Below are positions 52,624 through 61,364 of a stretch of 64,000 nt of DNA, in pieces. The notes beneath the pieces were generated by a model. The model was given only the letters and a program-made list of their open reading frames with translations. It had not been told where the DNA came from and made no database searches. How positions within the stretch are numbered: the first letter of the stretch is position 1; every line of letters starts with the position of its first letter. Position numbers and translations under genes: made by a program. Source of the stretch: JAANXG01 sp963731035 (lineage in GTDB: Bacteria; Pseudomonadota; Gammaproteobacteria; Arenicellales; JAANXG01). The DNA lies in contig CAVSUY010000027.1 of the NCBI GenBank assembly GCA_963731035.1, forward strand, positions 62,001 through 126,000. The letters are read 5' to 3'.

Positions 52624-54478
52624 TTTTTCCCAGCGACAGGTCGCTCACCTCCACGGACGTAGCGCTTACCGCGGGATCGATTCGTACGCTCGAGCATCTT
52701 GGAACGTCGAACACCAGGACAACGATGCTCTCGCCGGCTGGATAGCGTACTCCGGAAGCGTCCTCTTCCCTGAAACCCTGCCCTTTGTCTATATACACCT
52801 TGAAACGTCCTTTCTTGCCGGCATTGATCCTGGCTTTCAGCACGTTGTAACCGCTGAACAGCCTGCACATTTCTCTGTCGGAAAGACTGACAACGAACCA
52901 GGGATCGACCCCCGTCGAAACGAACCGGAATCCCGTCGCCGTCATCGCGAACTGGTCCATCTCATGTTTACGCAGAATCTCTCCGGGGGGAATCGCGATG
53001 GTGCTGAATCCACGATGAAGATACATCGGGTGAATGGTCGGCCGGTAAAACGGTATCACGTACCCGAAGATGGCGTCGACGTGAATAGCAACGAGGAGAC
53101 CTGCTGTCCCCACCACGGACCATTTCCGTATGCCCGACCCACTCACAAGTACATCCTTCGGATTGTCCTCGATCACTACCGGAGCCACTCTGCGAAGAAT
53201 CGACCTAGCGGCACTTATCCCAAGAAGGACGATGGCGAGGAAGGCCGGCAGTAGATACCGGCCTTGAAGCTGGATGTCGTTGTTGATGTTGGTCCACATG
53301 TACATGTAGAACTGGAACGCGAGGGCGAATAGCAGCAGCACCTCGAGCATAACGTCGCCGTCGGCGTCCTGCGGCGGTTTCGATTTGACCCTCCTGTAGA
53401 GCAAGCCGCACAGCCGGACTATTACGTAGACAATGGCAAGCACGAAGAAGGCCAGGTACAGGCCGTATTGCAGAGGTCCCAACCGAATGCGCAGCCAGTC
53501 CAGATTGCCAATCGTCGAGGCGATAGTCTTCTCCCAGAAAGCATCATAGTCCTCGAACAGCAGCGCCTTGTACCCAACCTCTACCGCCTTGTACCCGTAA
53601 TCCTTGTTCGCCGCGTATCTCTGGTGCTTCGCCGCGAGCGTTTGTTCGATCTTGAGAGTAAAAGGATCGCCCGGGCCGTAGTGGTAGATGTTGTAGAGGA
53701 CCCACCAGCCACCGGACAGCACAAGAACCGCCAGCCCGACCGATGCATACTTCGCCAGGCTCTTCCAGGAACCACGCACATATATTGCCAGGAAAAGCGC
53801 CACGGTGGGCGCCAGCAACCACGCGGTCTGCTTGGACAGGATTACCAGTCCTCCGGCGAACCCCAGCAACACCGCGTTAGGCCAATTGACGCCTTTGCGC
53901 CTGATTCTAACCAGGGCGCACAACAGCAAAGTAGCGGAGAAAATCGCCCCGGAGTCATCGTTGTTGTAGGACGCCTGGAACGCAAACTGAGGAAGCAGTC
54001 CGAACAGCAGTGCCGCGAACAGTCCGGCGGTGTAGCTGTTGAAATAGAGGACCCCCGCATAGAACGCGACAGCCACCGTCGCCGCTCCCAGCAACGCGGA
54101 CCCCTTACGAAAAAGAATGAACCTGTTTTGGATCCACGTATCCAGGACCTTTGCCATCCCGGCGGATACGATGTAGCCAAAAGGAGGTCGCAGGACCCTC
54201 GTGCCGCCAGCCGGGGAGTACCCTACTTTGTTCTCATCCTGAGGCATGACCGCCAGACGCTCGTAGGTATATAGAAAGTGGACAGCGTCATTGTTGGCGG
54301 TGTAGTCAGGTCCGGCGCCGATTGGAAGCACGTTCGATGAGAAGTAAAAGTAGATCAGGAACACACCGAACAGAATAAGTGCGTAACGCAAGGTGCGGCG
54401 TCCGGACAGGTGCCGGTTATCTCCGCCGTCGCCGCCGGTTCGCGCATCGGCGGCACGCTTTGCGTAGCGCTGGATCAT
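52607..54478 (-). CDS. Glycosyltransferase family 39-like membrane protein
   Basis: 623 residues. After a cytoplasmic start, one helix (YALILFGVFLIYFYFSSNVL) leads to a periplasmic loop with ANNDAVHFLYTYERLA, then eleven or so further helices. A large soluble C-terminal domain (about residues 470-623) ends with a beta-rich stretch (GRFKVYIDKGQGFREED; CSSVRIDPAVSATSVEVSDL). GT39-like proteins (ArnT, PMT) use polyprenyl-phosphate sugars on the periplasmic face. The extra domain may bind the acceptor. It starts 21 bp after the GT1 gene. Confidence 0.8.
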   Translation of the reverse strand: MIQRYAKRAADARTGGDGGDNRHLSGRRTLRYALILFGVFLIYFYFSSNVLPIGAGPDYTANNDAVHFLYTYERLAVMPQDENKVGYSPAGGTRVLRPPFGYIVSAGMAKVLDTWIQNRFILFRKGSALLGAATVAVAFYAGVLYFNSYTAGLFAALLFGLLPQFAFQASYNNDDSGAIFSATLLLCALVRIRRKGVNWPNAVLLGFAGGLVILSKQTAWLLAPTVALFLAIYVRGSWKSLAKYASVGLAVLVLSGGWWVLYNIYHYGPGDPFTLKIEQTLAAKHQRYAANKDYGYKAVEVGYKALLFEDYDAFWEKTIASTIGNLDWLRIRLGPLQYGLYLAFFVLAIVYVIVRLCGLLYRRVKSKPPQDADGDVMLEVLLLFALAFQFYMYMWTNINNDIQLQGRYLLPAFLAIVLLGISAARSILRRVAPVVIEDNPKDVLVSGSGIRKWSVVGTAGLLVAIHVDAIFGYVIPFYRPTIHPMYLHRGFSTIAIPPGEILRKHEMDQFAMTATGFRFVSTGVDPWFVVSLSDREMCRLFSGYNVLKARINAGKKGRFKVYIDKGQGFREEDASGVRYPAGESIVVLVFDVPRCSSVRIDPAVSATSVEVSDLSLGKIVVDE

Positions 54479-54499
54479 GTTCGTCCCATCTGGCGTCCG

Positions 54500-55609
54500 C
54501 TACTCCAGCCGGTCAAGGACTTTGAGCGTCTCGCGGGCGCATTTCTCCCAACTGAAATCCCCGGCACGCCGGTGACCTGCAGCAACCAGGCGCTGGCGCA
54601 ATTGTTGGTTGGTTACCACCTGCTCCATTCCATCGGCTATGCTGTCCACGTTCTCCGGATCCACCAGGATCGCTGCATCACCCGCTATCTCCGCGGTGCC
54701 GTAGCGGTCGGAGGTGACTACGGGGCAACCGCTGCACATAGCCTCCAGGATAGGGGTGCCGAACGACTCATACAGCGACGGCAGCACTAAGCCTTCCGCG
54801 AGCCGGTAGAATGCGGGAAGTTCCCGGCGTCCGATCCATCCGGGGCGAAGCACCCACTCTCCGATACCCAGCCGGTCGATCAGCGCTATCTCGTCCCCGC
54901 ACAGCCAGGTATGACTGCCGGCCACCACCAGGGATATTCCCTGTTGCGGCCCGACGCGGGCATAGGCCTGAATCAACCGGCCGAAGTTCTTCGGCGGGTA
55001 GATCTGCCCGCAATACAGCAGGAACCGGTCCGGAAGCCCGTACCTCCGCTTGACGCTGCACAACTGCTCTTCGGAAACCGCCTCTCCGAAGGCCTCGTCC
55101 ACACCATGGTACACCGTGAACACCCGGGCCTCATCGGCACCCAGGTACTCTATCATGTGTTGGCGCGCGGTTTCGGATACCGCGATGATAGCGTCCGCTT
55201 TCCTTGTATAGCGAGGTATCAGGTAGCGATGGCTGATGCGGTCCAGCAACCGGGAGCCCCACGGCATGACGTACCAGTCGAGGCCGTGGCATACGAACAC
55301 GCTTCGGGTATCCGTCATGAGAGGCACTGAGTACTTGGTATTGAAGATGATATCCAGGTGTTCTTTTCGGGCGGCCTGCCAAGCGGCCCACTGGTCCCAG
55401 ATGAGCGTCGGCGACTCGCCCAGCACCAGTTCCCGCACCCGGCCGTCGTCGCCGTCATGATAGGCCCCCACGCTACTGGCGTCCCTGTACAGCAGCACGA
55501 ACTCATGCTCCGTATCCAGGGCCAGCATCCGACGCAGGAGGTTCTCGGTGTAAACCAGCACTCCCCCGCCGTGCTGACCAAGATGCCGCAGCATAATGCC
55601 GATCTTCAC
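54500..55609 (-). CDS. Glycosyltransferase family 1/4 (GT-B)
   Basis: 369 residues from the GTG giving MKIGIMLRHLGQHGGGVLVY; a much longer open frame upstream covers the end of the neighbouring gene and has no family similarity. GT-B features are FVCHGLDWYVMPWGSRLLDR, the donor-binding RFLLYCGQIYPPKNFGRLIQ and the E(X)7E motif ESFGTPILEAMCSGCPVVTS. It transfers a sugar to the growing glycan. A G-rich sequence (GGGGTGACTCC) precedes the GTG. The GTG lies 61 bp downstream of the preceding stop (55671). Confidence 0.9.
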   Translation of the reverse strand: MKIGIMLRHLGQHGGGVLVYTENLLRRMLALDTEHEFVLLYRDASSVGAYHDGDDGRVRELVLGESPTLIWDQWAAWQAARKEHLDIIFNTKYSVPLMTDTRSVFVCHGLDWYVMPWGSRLLDRISHRYLIPRYTRKADAIIAVSETARQHMIEYLGADEARVFTVYHGVDEAFGEAVSEEQLCSVKRRYGLPDRFLLYCGQIYPPKNFGRLIQAYARVGPQQGISLVVAGSHTWLCGDEIALIDRLGIGEWVLRPGWIGRRELPAFYRLAEGLVLPSLYESFGTPILEAMCSGCPVVTSDRYGTAEIAGDAAILVDPENVDSIADGMEQVVTNQQLRQRLVAAGHRRAGDFSWEKCARETLKVLDRLE

Positions 55610-55670
55610 GGAGTCACCCCGGCAGGGCACCGTTGATCGATCTGTGACCGATGAAGCACGAGGATCCCTG

Positions 55671-57419
55671 TCAATGCAGCGTTGCCGTTGATCGTGTCGA
55701 CCTGCCGGTGAGTTTCCGCAATAGAAACCCCACGGCGTGCAGGCAGGCGTTGGGCGAAAACACGTAACGCTTTCCGTCCACCAAGGTGAAATGCCCGGCG
55801 GCGGATATTGTGTGGATACCCTTCCGGTACGGTCCTTTCGCATCCGGCTCGATGACTGCGGCAACCTCCTCTTTGAAACCGGAGGTCGTAAGCTCACAGA
55901 CGCGGTTGATTACTATGCGTCCCCCGTAGGTCCGCGAGCAATCCTGGGCCGGGCGGTAAAGCTGGCCGTCGTGGACAAAGGGAGTGCCGCCCGGCCGGCT
56001 GGACGTAACGTCGAGCTTGACTGGATTCAGCAGATGCGGCGCCCAGGGCCCAAAGATATCGGCCGCATGCCAGAGAAACAGCTTGTGGCACCTTCCGTCA
56101 GTCACGTCGGCGCATGCCATCCACCATCTTCCGTCGTGTTGGAACACCGTGACATCCAGACCGGCGAAATCCTCGATGAGGGTCGCCACCTTCTCCCAGT
56201 TTCCGGGAAACGCCAGCGCCTTGTACAGGACGACCTGTCCGGAGCCCGAAGATTCGGGAATGCAATACAACTCACCCCGATGCCTGATCAGGTACGGGTA
56301 GGAAAGGTGATAGGGCTCGTCTATCGCAATCTCCATGCTTGCGATACAGCCAGTCCCCGACACCTGCAGATGCGCAATCTTCCCCTTCATCGATTTGTAG
56401 TCGTAGTCCTCGCAATACAGATGGACGCAGCCGTCCACCGACACCCCGAACGGATCGGCAAGGAACCTGTTGCTTCCGGGATCGGGAAGCCACCGGATAT
56501 CCGGGCGCGCGTTCACCAGGAACGCGTCAATTCCCTGTCCTGCCAACCCGACGTTCCATTGTTCATGACGGAAAAGCACACGGCAAGTCTCCACCAGCAG
56601 ATTCTTGGCCATCCTTGCAAGGAACAGAACGGTCTCGGCATTGCCGGGCGGACGACCGATATCCGTCGTGGCCCTGGCGGGCGGATCATCCAGGGTCCCG
56701 CGTGTACCGTGCAACAGGCCGAGACATACCTGGGCGGGCCAATCAGCGGACTCACCAAGCACCTGGTTCAGATTGGCTGCGTACGAGTAGCCAATGGTGG
56801 GGAAGCAGCCTCTCTTCAGGATAATGCCTTCGTCAGGGTTGCCGGTGAGCCTTTGCAGGGTCGCGACCGATACCGGGTCTCCGTCGAAGATCTCCCAGAA
56901 AGCCGGAGGCATACGCCGGCGTCTCGTTCCGTCGCCATACCGGAACACCCAAACGCCGTAGCGCGCCGCGTCCAGGATCTTCTCAGGGACATCCTCGAAA
57001 CCGAGTGCCAGGACAAAATCCAACCGGTGGGCCTTGATTGCATCGACATCCGCATCAACCAAACCGCCGACAGACTCTCCGCCCCGCCCGCCGGACATCG
57101 GATGGCACGCCATCCTGGGGACGCCGGACAGTTCATCGGAAATATCCACCGGCCGCAAAGCAGCAGGATTACACAGCATCCGGCGGTACGTGCGAAACAA
57201 GAAGGCCCCTGGCAATCGCTCGGTCCGTTGGGAGTGGCCGCCGGGGAAACCTGAATCCGGCGTGCACAGGAGCAGCGTCGCTTGCAGCTGATTCAGGGTC
57301 AGTAGACGCCTGACACAGTCCGCCTGCCAGGCTTCGAAAACGGTTCCGCGGCACATGATTCCAAAACGCAACGAGCCGCCATCGAGTGCTCGTTGCACAT
57401 CGCTAGATCGACGTGCCAT
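55671..57419 (-). CDS. Glucosamine inositolphosphorylceramide transferase (GINT1)-like protein with a formyltransferase-like N-terminus
   Basis: 582 residues. The first ~250 residues look like a formyltransferase/Rossmann domain (FGIMCRGTVFEAWQADCVRR; DFVLALGFEDVPEKILDAAR; GVWVFRYGDGTRRR). The C-terminal half is a five-bladed glycosidase-type propeller (FLADPFGVSVDGCVHLYCED; PYLIRHRGELYCIPESSGSG; VFQHDGRWWMACADV; HLLNPVKLDVTSSRPGGTPF). Its best fit from memory is the GINT1 family, which in plants attaches GlcN(Ac) to inositol-phosphoceramide. The bacterial substrate is unknown. It is the first gene of the minus-strand glycan block. Its ATG lacks an obvious Shine-Dalgarno, so the exact start is uncertain. 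Confidence 0.7.
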   Translation of the reverse strand: MARRSSDVQRALDGGSLRFGIMCRGTVFEAWQADCVRRLLTLNQLQATLLLCTPDSGFPGGHSQRTERLPGAFLFRTYRRMLCNPAALRPVDISDELSGVPRMACHPMSGGRGGESVGGLVDADVDAIKAHRLDFVLALGFEDVPEKILDAARYGVWVFRYGDGTRRRRMPPAFWEIFDGDPVSVATLQRLTGNPDEGIILKRGCFPTIGYSYAANLNQVLGESADWPAQVCLGLLHGTRGTLDDPPARATTDIGRPPGNAETVLFLARMAKNLLVETCRVLFRHEQWNVGLAGQGIDAFLVNARPDIRWLPDPGSNRFLADPFGVSVDGCVHLYCEDYDYKSMKGKIAHLQVSGTGCIASMEIAIDEPYHLSYPYLIRHRGELYCIPESSGSGQVVLYKALAFPGNWEKVATLIEDFAGLDVTVFQHDGRWWMACADVTDGRCHKLFLWHAADIFGPWAPHLLNPVKLDVTSSRPGGTPFVHDGQLYRPAQDCSRTYGGRIVINRVCELTTSGFKEEVAAVIEPDAKGPYRKGIHTISAAGHFTLVDGKRYVFSPNACLHAVGFLLRKLTGRSTRSTATLH

Positions 57420-57884
57420 CCGAACCGCACCGTGCGAGCGCTGCCCAACCGTTCATCAGGCCGGCGCCGATCGCGCCGGCCAACGGGCGGTGGCGGCGCA
57501 CGACGCGAGTTTCAGACCCTCTGCCCCGTTTTGACATCTGGTACTGCCTTCCCTCTTGTCCCTGGATGATCCATTGTCTTGTTGACTCATTATTTCCCCG
57601 GATACTCGTTGAAGGGCGGGTGAAGAATATTAGACCACACATGTCCTGGCAACCGCGCGAATCGGCGCGCCACTGGTTCCACAAACGACGTCGATCGCCC
57701 CTCGGTCAGCACCGGCGCGCGCCCTCGACAAACCCGTTCGGACCCGACCGCTGCATGTGGCCTGTTGTTGAGGACACATTGGAAATGCCATAGTATCGCG
57801 CCTTTCCGGTGTCGAGTTCGTCGAATCCGGAAACCATGCACCAAAAACGTGCCGTACCCACCCCAAACGAGATAGAAAAGCCGC
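57420..57884. other. Gene-free divergent region between the glycan block and the YdjM-like gene
   Basis: 465 bp. It should contain the promoter of the minus-strand glycan block and that of the YdjM-like gene. AT-rich patches lie at about 57586-57600 and 57626-57638, but no convincing -35/-10 pair was found on either strand. A minus-strand open frame of 93 codons (57403-57684) has no family similarity and overlaps the GINT1-like start by 17 bp; it is left uncalled. Confidence 0.5.
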
Positions 57885-58466
57885 TTGGCAAGTCCGATAG
57901 GTCACACCATCATCGGTCTGGGGCTCGGCGCCGGGAGTGCCAGGCGGCGTCCTTCGCCCGGATGGCTGCTGTTCGCGGCCTTCGCCGCCTGCGCGCCCGA
58001 TCTCGATTTCCTCCCGGGACTCCTGTCCGGAGACATCAATCGCTACCATCAGATGGCCAGTCACTCCCTGGGGGCAATGCTCCTGTTCGGCCTGGTCTGC
58101 GGTTTGACAGGCGGGTATTTTCGAGGCAACGCCCTGGGCATCGGCGCCGGCGCCACCCTGTGCTACGGCTCTCACCTGGCCGTTGACCTGTTCACCACAG
58201 ACGTGCGTGCACCCTTCGGCATTCCGTTGTTCTGGCCCCTCTACTCCGGTCACTTCATGGCACCCTGGACGCTCTTCGGCGGCGTTCACCATGGGGTGCC
58301 GGGGGATCCGATGGGCGTCTTCCTGAGGGAGCTGTTTTCCTGGCACAACCTCGTGGGCATTGGAACAGAAGTGGTAGTCCTCGCTCCGATCGCCCTCGTG
58401 GCGTGGTGGCTCGGAAAGCGCCGCCGAGCGTCCCGGACCCATCCGGGGACGTCCGGCGGGCCCTAG
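57885..58466 (+). CDS. YdjM-like inner membrane metal-dependent hydrolase family protein
   Basis: 193 residues from a TTG start giving MASPIGHTIIGLGLGAGSAR, the family's usual beginning (MxxxxHxxxG). Four or five hydrophobic segments are seen. The metal-type motifs are ACAPDLDFLPGLL (Asp pair), HQMASHSLGAML (HxxxHS) and GSHLAVDLFTTD (HxxxD). E. coli YdjM is a LexA-regulated membrane protein of unknown activity. Its TAG stop is the first CTAG of the adjoining repeat element, so the C-terminus may have been changed by that insertion. Confidence 0.85.
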   Translation: MASPIGHTIIGLGLGAGSARRRPSPGWLLFAAFAACAPDLDFLPGLLSGDINRYHQMASHSLGAMLLFGLVCGLTGGYFRGNALGIGAGATLCYGSHLAVDLFTTDVRAPFGIPLFWPLYSGHFMAPWTLFGGVHHGVPGDPMGVFLRELFSWHNLVGIGTEVVVLAPIALVAWWLGKRRRASRTHPGTSGGP

Positions 58467-58621
58467 CAGGATGTTGAAAAACGCCATCCTGGCCTTTTTC
58501 AACGCGCCGGGCGCGGCGCCTGTCCGCACTCGGCTACGCCGAATCAAGCACTTACAGTGCTTGATTCGCGGCGAGACATCCCTGTCTCACACTAGCAGGC
58601 TGTTTTTCGACAGCCTGCTAG
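58463..58621. repeat. MITE-like element (159 bp) with 20-bp imperfect terminal inverted repeats and CTAG ends
   Basis: The left end (58463-58482, CTAGCAGGATGTTGAAAAAC) and right end (58602-58621, reverse complement) match at 18 of 20 positions. The right end also folds on itself (58592-58621, GCAGGCTG/CAGCCTGC). A perfect 12-bp hairpin with a 3-nt loop (58541-58567, GAATCAAGCACT arms) lies in the middle. There is no open frame. TAGCAGGCTGTTGAAAAAC-type ends are a recurring intergenic repeat in proteobacteria. Confidence 0.7.
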
Positions 58622-59049
58622 CGACCGGACTTGGACCCGCCTTTACCGCACGCTGAGGCCAATATGGCACAAGCATGCTTACAACACTTATAATCCCCCG
58701 TCGAACGCGTGGGGACAATCGGTCAGCGGTCCGGGCAATATCTGCTGGATCGATCGACACGCGAATCATGGTCCGAACCGCCGCCCGGAGCTATATATAA
58801 AGAAATACAGACATAGGTAACGTTGGATCCGTGTTTGGCTCCCGGTTCAGGCATCGCGTTTTGCCACGATTCGCTCCACTACACGGGCACCACCGGCGAC
58901 CACAACTATTAGCAGGCGTTCTCCCGTGAATGTCCGATAATAGCCGGGTCCTTAGTCGTGCAGCAGAACTGAAATTCGATCCACACCAATTGCTAAATAT
59001 TGGGAAACAATCGCAACTGTATACACTTGCGTGGGAGGCATGTAGGTCA
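58622..59049. other. Gene-free region upstream of the S8 protease gene
   Basis: About 430 bp without a supported gene. It is more AT-rich than its surroundings, with TATATATAAAGAAATA near 58789-58804 and TTGCTAAATATTGGGAAACA near 58989-59008, followed by TGTATACACT near 59019. Any of these could be promoter or regulator-binding sequence; no -35/-10 pair with 16-18 bp spacing stood out. Confidence 0.5.
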
Positions 59050-61269
59050 ATGAGAACAAAAACGCTTTTATCCGCCGTTGCAGCGGCCGCACTGCTCATC
59101 GGGTCCGAACAGATTGCTCAGGCCGTGCAACCTTTTCCCGAGTTTAACGCCGCCGCGCCGGGTAGCCTGGGGTCGATAAATGTACTGCCGGCGTGGGACA
59201 AAGCCACCGGCGCAGGCAAGGTCATCGCCATCGTCGATTCCGGCGTGCGCCTGAGCCACGAGGATCTGAGGTCTCAGCTCGTTTCCAGCGGCTACGATTT
59301 CGTGAACAACGACAACAGCGCGTTCGACGACTCCTTTGACGGCCACGGCACCGGGCTCGCGGGAGTCGCCGCAGCAGCCAGGAACGGCGTCGGCATTGTC
59401 GGCGTGGCCTACAACGCCAAGATCCTGCCGGTGAAAGTGCGAAACGCCAAGCGGGAGCGGCGTCCGGACCTCGAGGCGAAGGGTGTCAATTACGCCGCAA
59501 ATCACGGAGCGAACGTGATCAACCTGAGCATACCGGGCGACTTCCAGCAACCGCTCGCCGACGCTATCGTCCACGCCACCGACTTGGGCGTCATCGTAAC
59601 GATGGCGGCCGGCAACGTCTCGGGAGGAGGACCGGAGTTCCCCGCCTATCTCGTCGGCGACTCTGCCCTCCAGGGACGCGCCATCGCCGTCGGATCTCTG
59701 AAGGGCGACGGGAAAACGATCAGCGACTTCAGCAACCGTGCGGGGAGCCGGCAAGATTTCTTCCTCGTCGCACAAGGCGAGAATGTGCTCACCACCAGCA
59801 ACGCGAGTGACAGCGCTTACGCGGCGATGGGAGGTACCTCGTTCGCGGCACCCCAGGTGGCGGGTGCCGCCGCCCTGCTCGAGGAGCTGTTCCCCAACCT
59901 GGATCCGGAGACTATCGTGAAGATTCTCCTCGAGACGGCGACGGATCTGGGCAAGCCGGGCGTGGACGAAGTCTACGGGCACGGCCGCCTCAACGTCGGG
60001 GCGGCCGTATCGCCGCAGGGCACCGTGGATATACCCGGCAGCGGCGGCGGCGGAAGCGGTGCCGGCGTGGCCGTCGCCGCATTGGCTCTCGGAGGGGCCG
60101 TCGGATATGCCATCCTTAACAAGAGCCATAAGCTCGACCAGACACTGATACTCGACAAGTACGGGAGGGGCTACTCCATAGACCTTACCAAAGTCACTAC
60201 GGTCACGGATTCCCAGTACGATGTATCCGGAGTCCTGCAGGGGCTCGAGCGTGACTTCAACTGGATGGAGATGCCGATATCGAAGGACCTGACGGCCCGC
60301 TTGTACTACTCCACGCCTACTGCTGCCCTCTACAGATCAATGGACGAGCAGGAACGAAGCCTGTTGGCCGACCAGTTTTCCGACAACCTGTCCAATAACG
60401 TGGCCCTTGAGCTGTCGGGTCGCCTCGACACCGACCTTCACTACGATCTGGGCTTCAATCTTGACCCCAGGGAGCAATTCGGCAACACGAGAACGATTCA
60501 CGACGACGGCGCCATGTTTCTCAGCCAGCGCCCGTTCGGCGCCTCCTACCTCGGTTTCGCAGGCACGGCGGACACTCTGAAGCTCGCCTACGATTCCAGC
60601 GAGTCGGTCAAGTTGAGCTTCGGATACAACCAGATGCACAGCGTTGCAGATCACGGAACGAACAGCCGTGCGGTTCTGTTCCAGGGCGACTGGCAGCCGA
60701 CCAAGCGCGTGACCCTCGGCGCCCAACTCGGGCTGCTCAGGGAAGACGGGAATCTGCTCGGAGGCTCTTCGGTGAATGCTTGGGGGGTCGACAATACGGA
60801 GACCGTCTCCCTCGGGGTGTCCGGCGCCTATGAGCTGTCGTCCCACACCAAGCTGGTTGGCAACTACTCAATCGGCTACTCCCACGTGAATGCAATGAGC
60901 AACGGCCTGCTTAAGGACTTCACTGCCATACGCAGCAACTCCTACGCCATGGGACTCCTGTCCCACGATATTTTCCGCCATCATGACGCCGCCGGGATCG
61001 CCTGGTCCCAACCGTTGAGGGCCACATCCGGGCAGGCCACCCTCGACCTGCCGGTGCAGATCGACGCCCAGAACCGCATCTATCGGCAGTCCGAGCGAAT
61101 CGGCCTGGACCCCACGGGGCGAGAGCAAGACGTGGAAGCCATGTACGCCACAGACCTCGGACCTCGGTCCCGCGTCGGTGCGCACCTCCTCTACCAGCAT
61201 GAGCCGCAGCACAATAACCAGGCGGGTGACGCCGTTACTCTGCTGCTCACGCTCCAATCGTCATTCTGA
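59050..61269 (+). CDS. Secreted S8 (subtilisin-like) serine protease with a C-terminal outer-membrane-barrel-like region
   Basis: 739 residues from the ATG at 59050, chosen because it begins a signal peptide (MRTKTLLSAVAAAALLIGSE, cleavage near residue 25); the frame is open 40 codons further up. The triad is D63 (IAIVDSGV), H99 (DGHGTGLAG) and S264 (GGTSFAAPQVAG). After residue 320 comes a Gly/Ser linker (PGSGGGGSGAG), a hydrophobic helix (VAVAALALGGAVGYAI), then ~380 residues of alternating strand-like sequence ending in LLLTLQSSF, with a terminal Phe as in outer-membrane proteins. This resembles a protease autotransporter without a recognised autotransporter signature. It is probably surface-exposed or released. 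Confidence 0.85.
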   Translation: MRTKTLLSAVAAAALLIGSEQIAQAVQPFPEFNAAAPGSLGSINVLPAWDKATGAGKVIAIVDSGVRLSHEDLRSQLVSSGYDFVNNDNSAFDDSFDGHGTGLAGVAAAARNGVGIVGVAYNAKILPVKVRNAKRERRPDLEAKGVNYAANHGANVINLSIPGDFQQPLADAIVHATDLGVIVTMAAGNVSGGGPEFPAYLVGDSALQGRAIAVGSLKGDGKTISDFSNRAGSRQDFFLVAQGENVLTTSNASDSAYAAMGGTSFAAPQVAGAAALLEELFPNLDPETIVKILLETATDLGKPGVDEVYGHGRLNVGAAVSPQGTVDIPGSGGGGSGAGVAVAALALGGAVGYAILNKSHKLDQTLILDKYGRGYSIDLTKVTTVTDSQYDVSGVLQGLERDFNWMEMPISKDLTARLYYSTPTAALYRSMDEQERSLLADQFSDNLSNNVALELSGRLDTDLHYDLGFNLDPREQFGNTRTIHDDGAMFLSQRPFGASYLGFAGTADTLKLAYDSSESVKLSFGYNQMHSVADHGTNSRAVLFQGDWQPTKRVTLGAQLGLLREDGNLLGGSSVNAWGVDNTETVSLGVSGAYELSSHTKLVGNYSIGYSHVNAMSNGLLKDFTAIRSNSYAMGLLSHDIFRHHDAAGIAWSQPLRATSGQATLDLPVQIDAQNRIYRQSERIGLDPTGREQDVEAMYATDLGPRSRVGAHLLYQHEPQHNNQAGDAVTLLLTLQSSF

Positions 61270-61364
61270 GCCGGAGACAATCGCCGGCTATGTCCTGTCC
61301 CCCGCCCCGGTGTATCGCAACCGAGCCCCGGAGGCGGGGCTGAAAAGCCCGGTACCAATCGACT

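Noticed and set aside
57403..57684. 93-codon minus-strand open frame upstream of the GINT1-like gene
   Set aside because: No family similarity, 17-bp overlap with the next start, and base composition like the surrounding spacer. It might be real, but support is insufficient.
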